Source: Phycicoccus flavus (GTDB lineage Bacteria > Actinomycetota > Actinomycetes > Actinomycetales > Dermatophilaceae). From it: a DNA stretch of 64,000 nucleotides. The notes under the pieces are model-generated. The model did no database searches. It saw nothing but the letters and a program-made list of their open reading frames with translations, and was not told the DNA's origin. Shown piece after piece: positions 19,519-26,319 of the stretch. Location of the stretch: positions 175,548 through 239,547 of the forward strand of contig NZ_SAYU02000001.1 of assembly GCF_004025965.2 (NCBI RefSeq), given 5' to 3'. Within the stretch, counting starts at the first letter, position 1, and each line of letters starts with the position of its first letter. Both the position numbers and the translations under genes were made by a program.

Positions 19519-19669
19519 CCGCGCGTCGTCACCGGCCCGGCCGATACCGGACGAGCTGAGACCGGATCGCAACCCGTTCGGCTCCCACCCGTGCCGCCGG
19601 CGGCGCAGCATGGGACGTCGGTGGGGCCGACGTCGGCCCCGGTCGCCGATCCGGGAAGGGGTGGTCGAC

Positions 19670-19984
19670 GTGGCCGTCTGCATCGGCAGGGCCCGGGCAG
19701 CCCGCCTGATCGCCCCCGTCCTGCTGGCCGTCCTCTCGCTGGCCGCCTGCACGCCCAAGGGCCTCGTCATCGCCAACCACAGCGGCGCACCGGTCCGGGT
19801 CGTCAACGAGGCCGAGGGCTCCGTCATCGCCGAGGAGCCCCCGGACAACGCGAGGGTCCAGATCCGCATCGCAACGAACCGCGACGGCTGCGCCGACGGG
19901 TGGCGCATCACGGCGACGCGTCCGGACGGCACCGAGGTCGCGGCGATCGACGACCCGTGTCAGGGCGGCTGGACCATCGAGTGA
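19670..19984 (+). CDS. Small putative lipoprotein
   Basis: 104 residues from a GTG with GGGAAGGGG about 8 bases upstream. In-frame starts at 19610 and 19661 would only add an unlikely Arg-rich leader. A hydrophobic segment (LIAPVLLAVLSLAAC) ends in lipobox LAAC with Cys27. The mature part is about 77 residues with two further cysteines (RDGCADGW and DPCQGGW) that could form a disulphide. No family recognised. It stands alone between the importer operon and the accessory segment. Confidence 0.6.
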   Translation: MAVCIGRARAARLIAPVLLAVLSLAACTPKGLVIANHSGAPVRVVNEAEGSVIAEEPPDNARVQIRIATNRDGCADGWRITATRPDGTEVAAIDDPCQGGWTIE

Positions 19985-20568
19985 CGACGACCCGCCGGCC
20001 CGTCCCGGTCGGCCGGCGGGCCATCGACCGGGCCCGGAGGTAGTCCGGCCCCTTCTGCCAGACTCTCCCGTCTGCGCCGCGTCTCGCACCGGCCCGTGTC
20101 TGCCCGGCAGACCTCGACCGGGCCGTGGCCGGCTGAGCCGGACCGTGGCGACCGCGCAATCCTCGGGCAGGGGCCGGATGACGCGCATGACACGGTCCGC
20201 GATCGGACCGAGGCCCCGGGTCTCGGCGTGGGCGGCTCGCGCGGATGACGCCCTGCTCTCGTGGCGCGACCATGTCGCAGCCTCGACGCCGCGACGAGCC
20301 GGGCGAACCGGGACAACGGGCCCTCCCGAGCTCCTGTAGACACCAGCAGGCCGGTGCAGCCGCTCCGGGCGAGGACGTCTTCGCGACGAGCGTTGTCGAC
20401 GTCGGCGGCCGTCCGCCCCGGCGCGGCACCGTCGGTCGCGCCGACATCCTCGTCCTGGACGCCGCGCCGGTGGAGAACTTCGCCGTCGCTCGGCTCGCGG
20501 AGATGTTGGACCACGGCGCCGAGCCGGCACCCCGGCGGTGACACCGCGCCGATGCCACCCCGGCTTGC
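19985..20568. other. 584-bp stretch without a convincing gene
   Basis: Several open frames overlap on both strands, but none has a good start and a plausible protein throughout. The best coding-like patch is on the plus strand at about 20385-20540 (VVDVGGRPP, then GRADILVLDAAP), without a supported start. A second patch on the minus strand at about 20150-20230 reads LGPIADRVMRVIRPLPEDC. Both look like gene debris at the left edge of the decayed accessory segment. No structural RNA or repeat seen. Confidence 0.4.
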
Positions 20569-20724
20569 TCAGGTCGTCGGTGGGTCGATGGGGTCGCCGG
20601 GGTGCTGGGCGGGTGACCCGGCCCGCATCCGGCCACCGACGCGGTGGCAGCAGCTGTCGACGAAGTCGTTCCCGGTGTCGACGGCGGCCAGACGTGCGCG
20701 GAGTCGCGCGAGGAGGGTCTTCAC
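20569..20724 (-). CDS. Small cysteine-containing protein downstream of arsR (putative)
   Basis: 51 residues from a GTG with GAGAGGA about 8 bases upstream. Sequence: a basic helix (VKTLLARLRARLAA), then VDTGNDFVDSCCHRVGGRM with a Cys-Cys-His cluster, then a Pro-rich tail. It lies 65 bp after the ArsR stop in the same direction, so it could be the second gene of a metal-responsive operon. The vicinal CCH cluster could bind a soft metal or arsenite. No family recognised, and it is short enough to be chance. Confidence 0.4.
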   Translation of the reverse strand: MKTLLARLRARLAAVDTGNDFVDSCCHRVGGRMRAGSPAQHPGDPIDPPTT

Positions 20725-20789
20725 GGGTGGTCCTCTCGGATTGGTGGGGGCGTGCTGCCCTCGGGTGGGTGGAGGTGGTTCTCGACGGG

Positions 20790-21122
20790 TCACGCCGCCA
20801 ACAGATGGGGCAGCGACCGCGCGAGGTGGACCGCTCGCGCTCCGCGGCCGAGGGAGTAGTAGATCCACGTGCCTCGTCGCCGGCTCTCGACCAGCTGCGC
20901 CTCACGCAGGACCTTCAGGTGGTGCGAGATGGCCGGCGCGCTGAGCGTGAGCCCGGAGGACAGGTCGCAGACGCAGATCGGACCGTCGGCCGCGAGGACC
21001 GCGGCGAACAGACGGACACGGGCGGGGTCGGCGAGCGCCTTGAACGCCGCCGAGACGCCGTCGACGGCGTCCTGGCTCTGCACGCCTCCCACGGGGCTGG
21101 TCGCATCCATCCGTCGTGGCAC
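20790..21122 (-). CDS. ArsR/SmtB-family metalloregulator
   Basis: 110 residues. It has a winged helix with FKALADPARVRLFAAVL, metal-site helix GPICVCDLSSGL (the CVC pair of the ELCVCDL-type As/Sb/Cd site), recognition helix APAISHHLKVLREA and wing RRGTWIYYSLG. Family members repress until metal binds. A perfect palindrome sits 13 bp upstream of its ATG, so it is probably self-regulated. No intact efflux pump or reductase gene is next to it; the divergent side is debris, so the regulon partner is either the 51-aa gene or lost. Confidence 0.88.
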   Translation of the reverse strand: MPRRMDATSPVGGVQSQDAVDGVSAAFKALADPARVRLFAAVLAADGPICVCDLSSGLTLSAPAISHHLKVLREAQLVESRRRGTWIYYSLGRGARAVHLARSLPHLLAA

Positions 21123-21135
21123 CTCCGACTGTTGA

Positions 21136-21159
21136 TTCGATAGTTCGCAAACTATCGAA
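21136..21159. promoter_or_regulatory. ArsR operator palindrome
   Basis: Perfect 10-bp arms TTCGATAGTT (21136-21145) and AACTATCGAA (21150-21159) flank CGCA. It is markedly AT-rich for this genome and lies just upstream of the ArsR start, as expected of an autoregulatory site. Confidence 0.8.
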
Positions 21160-21424
21160 GTAAGGGCGAGAGGTCAACCCCTCGCGCATGCGGCACAGCC
21201 GGGTCACGATCGCTGGCGGCACGGGATCGAGGTGCCCCCGGCCACCGCCGACTCGCGCCGCAGGGCTGGTTCCTCCGGCCGGACGTGGCGCGCGAGCGGC
21301 TCATCGTCAACACCGCGGACGCCCTCGCTCACATCTCGAAGCGCACCCTGCGCCTGCGCGTGACGAGGCCAAGTGCTCATCGAGGCACTGGTGCTGACCG
21401 CCGGCCTCGGGCGACAGGTGCGTG

Positions 21425-21740
21425 GTCGCGTCCCTGGTGATGTCGATCCCGGTGGCCCGGCAGATCCGGTCGGAGAGGACCTCGGTCGGGGGTGGTCGAA
21501 CCGGCCGGTGAAGACCTGCTCAGGCACCCCGTGCCGGGTCAGCGCGGCCTCGAACGCGTCACACCCGTGTTCCGGGGTGTCAGGGCAGCGCTGACCGCGT
21601 ACCGGGAGTGGTCATCGATGCCGGCCAGACACGTGATGCTGGTGCCGACGGTTTCAGAAGTCACAGCACCCCTGTGGCAGGCAGGCTCAGCCGGCCGCTC
21701 GACCTGCGCATCCGCGCCCAGCCCACGTCGTTGAGACGCC
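21425..21740 (-). pseudogene. IS481-family transposase remnant
   Basis: Pieces of an IS481-type DDE transposase are readable in different frames on the minus strand: LAGIDDHSRYAVSA (about 21600-21640, first catalytic Asp region), GVPEQVFTGRFDHPRP (about 21485-21540) and DRICRATGIDI (about 21430-21475). Intervening residues, the Glu-bearing ERFHRTL part and both element ends are missing. It cannot encode an active enzyme. No terminal repeats found. Confidence 0.7.
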
Positions 21741-21797
21741 ATGAGACGCCCTGCGACTGCACCACCACTGCACCGCATGGGGCCGGGTGCGCGTCGC

Positions 21798-22116
21798 TCA
21801 GGTGCGGAGGGCGGCGGCGAGGTCGGCGAGCTGGTACTCGACGATGTCCAGGACGAGCCGCGGTTCGACACGGGAGTACTCGTGGACCACGACGTTGCGC
21901 AGACCAGCGATGGACGCCCGAGGCACGCCCTGGCATGCAGGATCGTGTCTCCCCGGGCAGAGCGCGGACGGCCTCGCCGATGACGGCGAGGTTGCGCAGC
22001 ACCGCGTCACAGGCCATGGCGGTGAAGTCACCCGAGGTCAGGTGCGGTGCGTAGTCCTGGCAGCGCTCGATGGCGTGCAGGATGTCCTCGAACCGCTCGC
22101 GGTCCGACCGGCTCAC
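21798..22116 (-). pseudogene. hepT: HepT-like toxin gene with a frameshift
   Basis: A GTG at 22116 overlaps the MntA stop. The first frame gives VSRSDRERFEDILHAIERC, then DAVLRNLAVIGEAVRALPGE; the second frame, entered near 21925-21950, gives ASIAGLRNVVVHEYSRV and ends DLAAALRT. Joined, they make a HepT/DUF86 protein of normal length (~105 aa) with the RX4HXY ribonuclease motif (RNVVVHEY) intact. In the family HepT is the RNase toxin and is AMPylated by MntA. One base of shift breaks it as sequenced; a sequencing error is the alternative. Confidence 0.75.
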
Positions 22117-22433
22117 ACGGCCACCGCGTCCGCCAGGGCGCTGGCCGAGACCTCCTTGCGCAGGAGAGAGACCGCCACGACGTCGACCTCGGCCCCGAGC
22201 AGTGCGCTCAGCTCCTCGGCAATTCCCGAGACGCGCAACAGCGGGCTGCCCGCTTCGGGCACGAGGTCGACAAGGAGGTCGAGGTCGCCGGCTTGACCGG
22301 CGTCCCCTCGGGCCACGGATCCGACCAGTCGCGCGTCGGTAGCGGCGTAGCGCCCCAGGACCTCGTCTACCTCGCCTCGGTGGCGGGTGATCGCCGAGCG
22401 CAGAGCGACGCTCCGGCTGGTCACGGCGTCCAT
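22113..22433 (-). CDS. mntA: MntA-like minimal nucleotidyltransferase antitoxin
   Basis: 106 residues. The nucleotidyltransferase signature GSX10DXD is exact: GSVARGDAGQAGDLD near residues 38-52, followed by LLVDLVPEAGS. In HepT-MntA (type VII) systems this protein transfers AMP to the toxin's tyrosine. It precedes and overlaps the hepT frame by 4 bp in the canonical order. The antitoxin remains intact while the toxin is frameshifted, which fits decay that spares the host. Confidence 0.8.
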   Translation of the reverse strand: MDAVTSRSVALRSAITRHRGEVDEVLGRYAATDARLVGSVARGDAGQAGDLDLLVDLVPEAGSPLLRVSGIAEELSALLGAEVDVVAVSLLRKEVSASALADAVAV

Positions 22434-22502
22434 GCGTCAAGGGCAGAGCCCGCGCCGCGTCGGCGTGCCGCGCTGGCCACGAGGGCCGCAACGATCGGCT
22501 CG

Positions 22503-22870
22503 GCAGCTGCCCCCGGCGCCGCGCCCTGGACGCCGGCGCCAGGGGCTTCCTGCTCAAGGACCGCCCACCGCACGAGCTCGTCGACGCGATCCGGCGCGTC
22601 GCAGCCGGCGAGCAGGTCATCGACTCCGAGCTGGCCGCCCAAGCCCTGCGGGCCCCGGCCAACCCCTTGAGCGAGCGGGAGGCCGAGGTGCTGACCTGCT
22701 ACGCCGTGGGCAGCGACGCCAAGGCAATCGCCTCGCAGCTGCACCTGTCCCAAGGCACCGTCCGCAACTACCTCGCGTCCGCCACCACGAAGCTCGACGC
22801 CCGCAACCGGGTCGACGCCATCCGGATCGACTCCGAGGCAGGCTGGATCCAGCCAGGTCGACGCGGCTGA
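22503..22870 (+). pseudogene. NarL/LuxR-type response regulator, N-terminus missing
   Basis: From about 22515 the frame reads RALDAGARGFLLKD, then PHELVDAIRRVAAGEQVID (end of a receiver domain) and a complete LuxR helix-turn-helix (PLSEREAEVLTCYAVGSDAK, TVRNYLASATTKLDARNR). The phosphorylation half of the receiver is absent: upstream codons do not continue the fold and no start codon is well placed. An internal TTG at 22667 could give a 67-aa HTH-only product, but no ribosome site supports it. Confidence 0.7.
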
Positions 22871-23017
22871 GCACGACGCTGCACGCGCACGGGCGGCGTG
22901 ACCATGCAGAGTGCACGGATTCGGGTGCATGCCGGGCCGCGGGCCGGTGCAGCCGGCCCTTGTGGCACCGGCCGAGTCCGGGGAGGCTGGTGGTGCACCC
23001 GAACCGAGGAGGGCAGC

Positions 23018-23260
23018 GTGAACCAGACTGAGATCGAGGCCGAGCTGGCCGAGCCCGGCGCCCAAGAGATCCTCGAGCGCACCTTCGCGCACCAGGCCTG
23101 CACCGGCCGCGACGGCACGCCGCGCGCCATGTACGACCAGCAGGTGCGCATCGTCATCCGTCCGACCTGGGCCCGCTTCTACGACTTCGGCGCCGGACGG
23201 ATCCCGGCGTCGCTTCAACGGCTGGCCGAGCAGAGCGCCGCAGGGGCCTCCCATGGCTGA
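23018..23260 (+). pseudogene. PPOX-class flavoenzyme gene with internal in-frame deletion
   Basis: 80 residues from a GTG after GAGGAGGG. Residues 1-37 (TEIEAELAEPGAQEILERT, then TGRDGTPR) match the start of pyridoxamine-5'-phosphate-oxidase-like proteins, and residues 39-80 (YDQQVRIVIRPTWARFYDFG) match their end. The middle ~80 residues that bind the flavin are gone, yet the frame stays open. The product is unlikely to bind FMN/F420. It overlaps the following ABM gene start by 8 bp. Family assignment is from memory of such sequences. Confidence 0.6.
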
Positions 23261-23561
23261 CCGGGAGCCGATGGTCGTCATCGCCGGTCACTACCGGGTC
23301 GACGCCGAGCAGCGGGACGAGGTCGTCGCCGCCTTCGCCGACATGGTCACCCGCGCCCGCGACGCCGACGGCTGCATCCACGTCGCCATCACCGCCGACT
23401 CGGTCGACCCCGAACGGATCGACAACGTCGAGGTGTGGCGGGACGCCGGCGCGTTGGAGGCGTGGCGCGCCCGGGCGGACGCCCCCGACCCGGGCGTCGC
23501 GATGCGCGACCTGACGATGGCCCGCTACGACGCCGTCGACGGCGGTCCGCTGTTCCCGTGA
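23253..23561 (+). CDS. ABM-domain (antibiotic biosynthesis monooxygenase-like) protein
   Basis: 102 residues; the ATG overlaps the end of the deleted PPOX gene. The dimeric ferredoxin-like ABM fold is seen in MVVIAGHYRVDAEQRDEVVA, ARDADGCIHVAITAD and IDNVEVWRDAGALEAWRA. Relatives such as YgiN are quinol monooxygenases or small heme/antibiotic-modifying enzymes. A second ABM gene lies 58 bp downstream and is only distantly similar, so this is a tandem pair within a debris field. Confidence 0.85.
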   Translation: MADREPMVVIAGHYRVDAEQRDEVVAAFADMVTRARDADGCIHVAITADSVDPERIDNVEVWRDAGALEAWRARADAPDPGVAMRDLTMARYDAVDGGPLFP

Positions 23562-23619
23562 ACGGCCCTGCCCTGGCCCTGAACCCGACCCTGCACGACA
23601 GCCACGACAGGAGACCCAC

Positions 23620-23907
23620 ATGATCATCGTCTGCGGCCACCTCGAGGTCGACCCCGACCGTCGCGCCGACTACCTCGAGCGCAGTGCCGACGTCGTGCGC
23701 CAGGGACGGGCGGACGACGGCTGCCTGGAGTTCTCGATGAGCGCCGACCTGCTCGAGCCGGGCCGTATCGTCGTCCTGGAGCGCTGGCGCTCGCGCGAGG
23801 CGGTCGAGGCCTTCCGCGGCGACGGACCGGAAGGGGAGCAGGCCACCGACATCCGCGGCGGCGACGTGCGCGAGTACGACGTCGCCGACGAGCGACCCCT
23901 GATGTGA
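23620..23907 (+). CDS. ABM-domain monooxygenase-like protein, second copy
   Basis: 95 residues; CAGGAG lies 6-7 bases before the ATG. ABM fold: MIIVCGHLEVDPDRRADYLE, RADDGCLEFSMSADLLEPGR, VVLERWRSREAVEAFRG. Both copies keep the DGC(L/I) turn and the ERW/EVW strand. It overlaps the following truncated DUF1772 frame by 4 bp. In actinobacteria ABM and DUF1772 (anthrone-oxygenase-like) genes are often neighbours, which suggests a small oxidative tailoring operon that has been cut. Confidence 0.85.
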   Translation: MIIVCGHLEVDPDRRADYLERSADVVRQGRADDGCLEFSMSADLLEPGRIVVLERWRSREAVEAFRGDGPEGEQATDIRGGDVREYDVADERPLM

Positions 23908-24089
23908 CGGCGCCCCTGCTCTGCCTCGGGATCACCGGCGCCGTCAACGTGCCGCTCAACGACACCCTGGCCGCGGCGGGCGACGAGTCGGCCGTGCGGG
24001 CGGCCTTCGAGCGACCCTGGACGGCCGCTTACCTTGTCCGCACCGCGATGGCGCCCGGCGCCGTCCTCGCCGTCACCACATCCGGATGA
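23904..24089 (+). pseudogene. DUF1772/anthrone-oxygenase-like C-terminal fragment
   Basis: 61 residues starting at an ATG that overlaps the ABM stop. It shows ITGAVNVPLNDTLAAAGDES and WTAAYLVRTAMAPGAVLAV, the third and fourth segments of DUF1772 membrane proteins, which normally have about 150 residues and four helices. The first ~90 residues are missing. Either a remnant or a reduced two-helix protein; remnant is likelier given the neighbours. Confidence 0.6.
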
Positions 24090-24186
24090 GCCAGGTACCG
24101 GGCGATGGGTCGAGCGTCCTGGCGTCGACTCCGGCCGGTGGTCTGAGGTCGACGGCAGGGCAAAGGCCACGAACACGGCGCAGAGC

Positions 24187-24214
24187 CATTCCGAAGTCGT
24201 TGCGACACGGAATG
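24187..24214 (-). terminator. tRNA-Lys terminator hairpin
   Basis: A 7-bp perfect stem CATTCCG/CGGAATG with a 14-nt loop begins 2 nt after the encoded CCA of the tRNA. It reads as the tRNA 3' terminator. Confidence 0.65.
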
Positions 24215-24216
24215 TT

Positions 24217-24292
24217 TGGTGGGCCCCGTGGGGCTCGAACCCACAACCTACGGATTAAAAGTCCGCAGCTCTACCGATTGAGCTAGAGGCCC
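24217..24292 (-). tRNA. tRNA-Lys (anticodon TTT)
   Basis: Full cloverleaf on the minus strand: acceptor GGGCCTC with GGGGCCC (one G-U), D arm TAGCTCAATCGGTAGAGC, anticodon loop CTTTTAA with TTT, and a T arm containing GGGTTCGAGCCCC. The discriminator is A and CCA is encoded. Its 3' end faces the decayed accessory segment at 20-24 kb, the usual orientation for an integration hotspot; no direct repeat of its 3' end was found inside the window. Confidence 0.97.
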
Positions 24293-24432
24293 GGGCGACC
24301 GCCGACGAGGGCCGGGATCGCGCCGCGGGCCAGTATGTCGCACCAAGCGGACGCCCCTCACATGGCGACGGGCGGGGCGCCGACCCGGAGGGGGTGGTCG
24401 GCGCCCCGCCCGTCAGGCGGAGCAGGGTGTGC

Positions 24433-24726
24433 TCAGGCCGCGCAGTCGAGACAGAGGCTCGTGCCCGGCTTGGACTCCTGCGAGCGGTGCACCAGCAGGA
24501 AGCAGCCGATGCACGCGAACTCGTCGAGCTGCTGGGGGACGACCCGGACCTCGAGGGAGAGGTCGGAGAGGTCGGCGCCGGGGAGCGTGTGGCCGTCGGC
24601 GGGGTCGGTGTCCTCCTCGAGGAGGTCGACCGAGGTGCGGGAACGGGCGGCGTCGAGCTCGACGAACGCGTCGCTCTTCTCCTCTTCACCGTCGCGGACC
24701 CGGGGAGCGTCGTAGTCAGTAGCCAT
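24433..24726 (-). CDS. DUF4193 family protein
   Basis: 97 residues. Characteristic actinobacterial layout: MATDYDAPR start, a long acidic stretch (RDGEEEKSDAF, LLEEDTDPAD), then a C-terminal zinc-ribbon-like pair FACIGCFLLVHRSQ and SLCLDCAA (CxxC, 19 residues, CxxC). Function is unknown for the family; a zinc-binding, RNA-polymerase- or nucleic-acid-associated role has only been suggested by the fold. Its promoter resembles a housekeeping one. Confidence 0.9.
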   Translation of the reverse strand: MATDYDAPRVRDGEEEKSDAFVELDAARSRTSVDLLEEDTDPADGHTLPGADLSDLSLEVRVVPQQLDEFACIGCFLLVHRSQESKPGTSLCLDCAA

Positions 24727-24784
24727 GTCTGCACCTTCCGTGTGCGAGGGAGAGGGGCCGTCTGCTAGACCCCCGGGTGGTCAG

Positions 24785-24814
24785 AGTATGTCCAGGTCAG
24801 ACGCCGTTTGTCAA
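24785..24814 (-). promoter_or_regulatory. Promoter of the DUF4193 gene
   Basis: On the minus strand: -35 TTGACA (24814-24809), 18 bp, -10 CATACT (24790-24785), with a leader of about 50 nt. Another TTTGACA lies just upstream (near 24830), making a small cluster of GTTTGTCAAA-like sequences. Confidence 0.6.
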
Positions 24815-24984
24815 AGCTTTGTCTGAAGTGTGTCAAACCCTGGGACGACTGGTCGTGGCCGGGAGGTCATGGCGTCCTCGTCTCTGCTCAGTGAACGCCC
24901 GGGACCCGGTGGGTGTGCCCATCGCAGCCTGGGAGAACGCTGTGAGTTCGGCGCCGTCGCCCTCCTGGATGGGAGGGGCAGGGT

Positions 24985-26199
24985 TCAGCGCAGGAAGCCG
25001 AAGGTCAGGGCCATGGCGACGATGGCCAGGACGCCGGTCGCGGGGATCCACGCCCAGTGCACGCGCATCGGGTTCGGGCCGCGCAGCGACAGGGCGACCG
25101 GTGTGGGCGTGGGGTCGCTGTAGAGCGCGGACTCGACCGGGCCGGGCTCGTCGGCGACCGCCTCGGCCGGACCGCCGGCCGCGTGCCGGGCGTCGTAGCC
25201 GCCGCCGAGCCGCTCGAGGACGCGCTTGCCGATCTCGGCACCCGCCGCGGCCTCGGTGGCCGGGCCGACGTCGACGCCGCCCCCGACCGCGTCGTCCGCC
25301 CGGCCGGCGCCGATGGCGTCCTCGACCGCCAGCGCGTCGCCGGTGACCTCGGAGGCGAGCAGGTCGTCCAGGCCCGACGCGCTGCCCGACCCCTCGCCCA
25401 GCCGCTCCCCGAGTTCGCGGGCGCTGTGCGGACGGGCCGCGGGCGACTTCGCGAGGCACTGCTCCACCAGCGCCCGCAGCTCGCTGGGCACGTCGTCGGG
25501 GAGCGGCGGCGGCGGGTCGTTGACCTGGGCCAGTGCCGTGGCGACGGGGGTGTTCTTGTCGAAGGGCCGGTGGCCGGTGAGCATCTCGTGGGCGACGATG
25601 CCGAGGGCATACAGATCGGACGCGCCGGTGGCGGGCTCACCGAGCGCCTGCTCGGGGGAGAGGTAGTGCGGGGTGCCGACGATCTCACCGGTGAGGGTCT
25701 GGCCGGAGCCCTCCACGGCCCGGGCGATGCCGAAGTCGGTGAGCTTCACCGTGCCGTCGGGCTGGACGAGGATGTTCGCCGGCTTGACGTCGCGGTGGAC
25801 GACGCCGGCCTCGTGCGCGGCGCCGAGGGCCAGGGCGGCCTGCCCCATGATGGACCGCACCCGGGCGGAGTCGAGCCGGCCCTCGCGCTGGACGAGCGCG
25901 GACAGCGGCTCGCCGGGCACGAGCTCCATGACGAGGTAGGCGAGCACGTCCTCCTCGCCGTAGTCGTAGACCGTCGCGATGTTCGGGTGGCTGAGGTTGG
26001 CCGTGTACAGCGCCTCGTCGCGGAAGCGCTGCGCGAAGACGGGCTCGCCGTCGATGGTCGGCCGCATGACCTTCACGGCCACCGTCCGGGCGAGGACGTC
26101 GTCCGTCGCCTCCCACACATCGCCCATGCCCCCCGACGCGACGCGGCGCTCCAGCGAGTAGCGACCGCCGAGGCGGAAGCCGTGCTCGAGCCGGTTCAC
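24985..26199 (-). CDS. Ser/Thr protein kinase, Pkn type with one membrane helix
   Basis: 404 residues. Hanks-type kinase domain (about 10-275): Gly loop VASGGMGDVWEA, Lys in TVAVKVMRP, catalytic loop VVHRDVKPANIL, DFG in LTDFGIA, and activation-loop end GTPHYLSPEQA. A low-complexity Ala/Gly/Asp linker follows (about 275-375), then one helix near the very C-terminus (WIPATGVLAIVAMALTFGF), with almost nothing outside. There are no PASTA repeats, so it is unlikely to sense muropeptides directly. It is probably an intracellular signalling kinase tethered to the membrane; substrates unknown. Confidence 0.93.
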   Translation of the reverse strand: MNRLEHGFRLGGRYSLERRVASGGMGDVWEATDDVLARTVAVKVMRPTIDGEPVFAQRFRDEALYTANLSHPNIATVYDYGEEDVLAYLVMELVPGEPLSALVQREGRLDSARVRSIMGQAALALGAAHEAGVVHRDVKPANILVQPDGTVKLTDFGIARAVEGSGQTLTGEIVGTPHYLSPEQALGEPATGASDLYALGIVAHEMLTGHRPFDKNTPVATALAQVNDPPPPLPDDVPSELRALVEQCLAKSPAARPHSARELGERLGEGSGSASGLDDLLASEVTGDALAVEDAIGAGRADDAVGGGVDVGPATEAAAGAEIGKRVLERLGGGYDARHAAGGPAEAVADEPGPVESALYSDPTPTPVALSLRGPNPMRVHWAWIPATGVLAIVAMALTFGFLR

Positions 26200-26226
26200 C
26201 GGCGCGTTCCGTCCATCACACGGGAG

Positions 26227-26255
26227 ACTGTAGCGAGCGCCGGGATGACCTGCAA
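26227..26255 (-). promoter_or_regulatory. Promoter of the Ser/Thr kinase gene
   Basis: On the minus strand: TTGCAG (26255-26250), 17 bp, TACAGT (26232-26227). The predicted start is about 20 nt before the ATG. A TTTGACA sequence also lies upstream (near 26270), similar to the one before DUF4193. Confidence 0.5.
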
Positions 26256-26319
26256 CGTTAAGGGTTTGTCAAAGGACGTGTCGAACGGTCGACATCGGTG
26301 TCGGACCAGCGCCCGCGGA

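Noticed and set aside
21261..21364. Plus-strand coding-like patch reading GWFLRPDVARERLIVN
   Set aside because: The patch has convincing codon use but no start, no end context and no family I can name; treated as debris in the accessory segment.
22047..22670. Plus-strand open frame across mntA/hepT
   Set aside because: Ser/Arg/Ala-rich antisense shadow of the recognisable MntA and HepT frames.
24217..24292. Attachment-site duplication of the tRNA-Lys 3' end
   Set aside because: I looked for a second copy of the tRNA 3' sequence across 19.9-24.2 kb and found none, so no att site is annotated.
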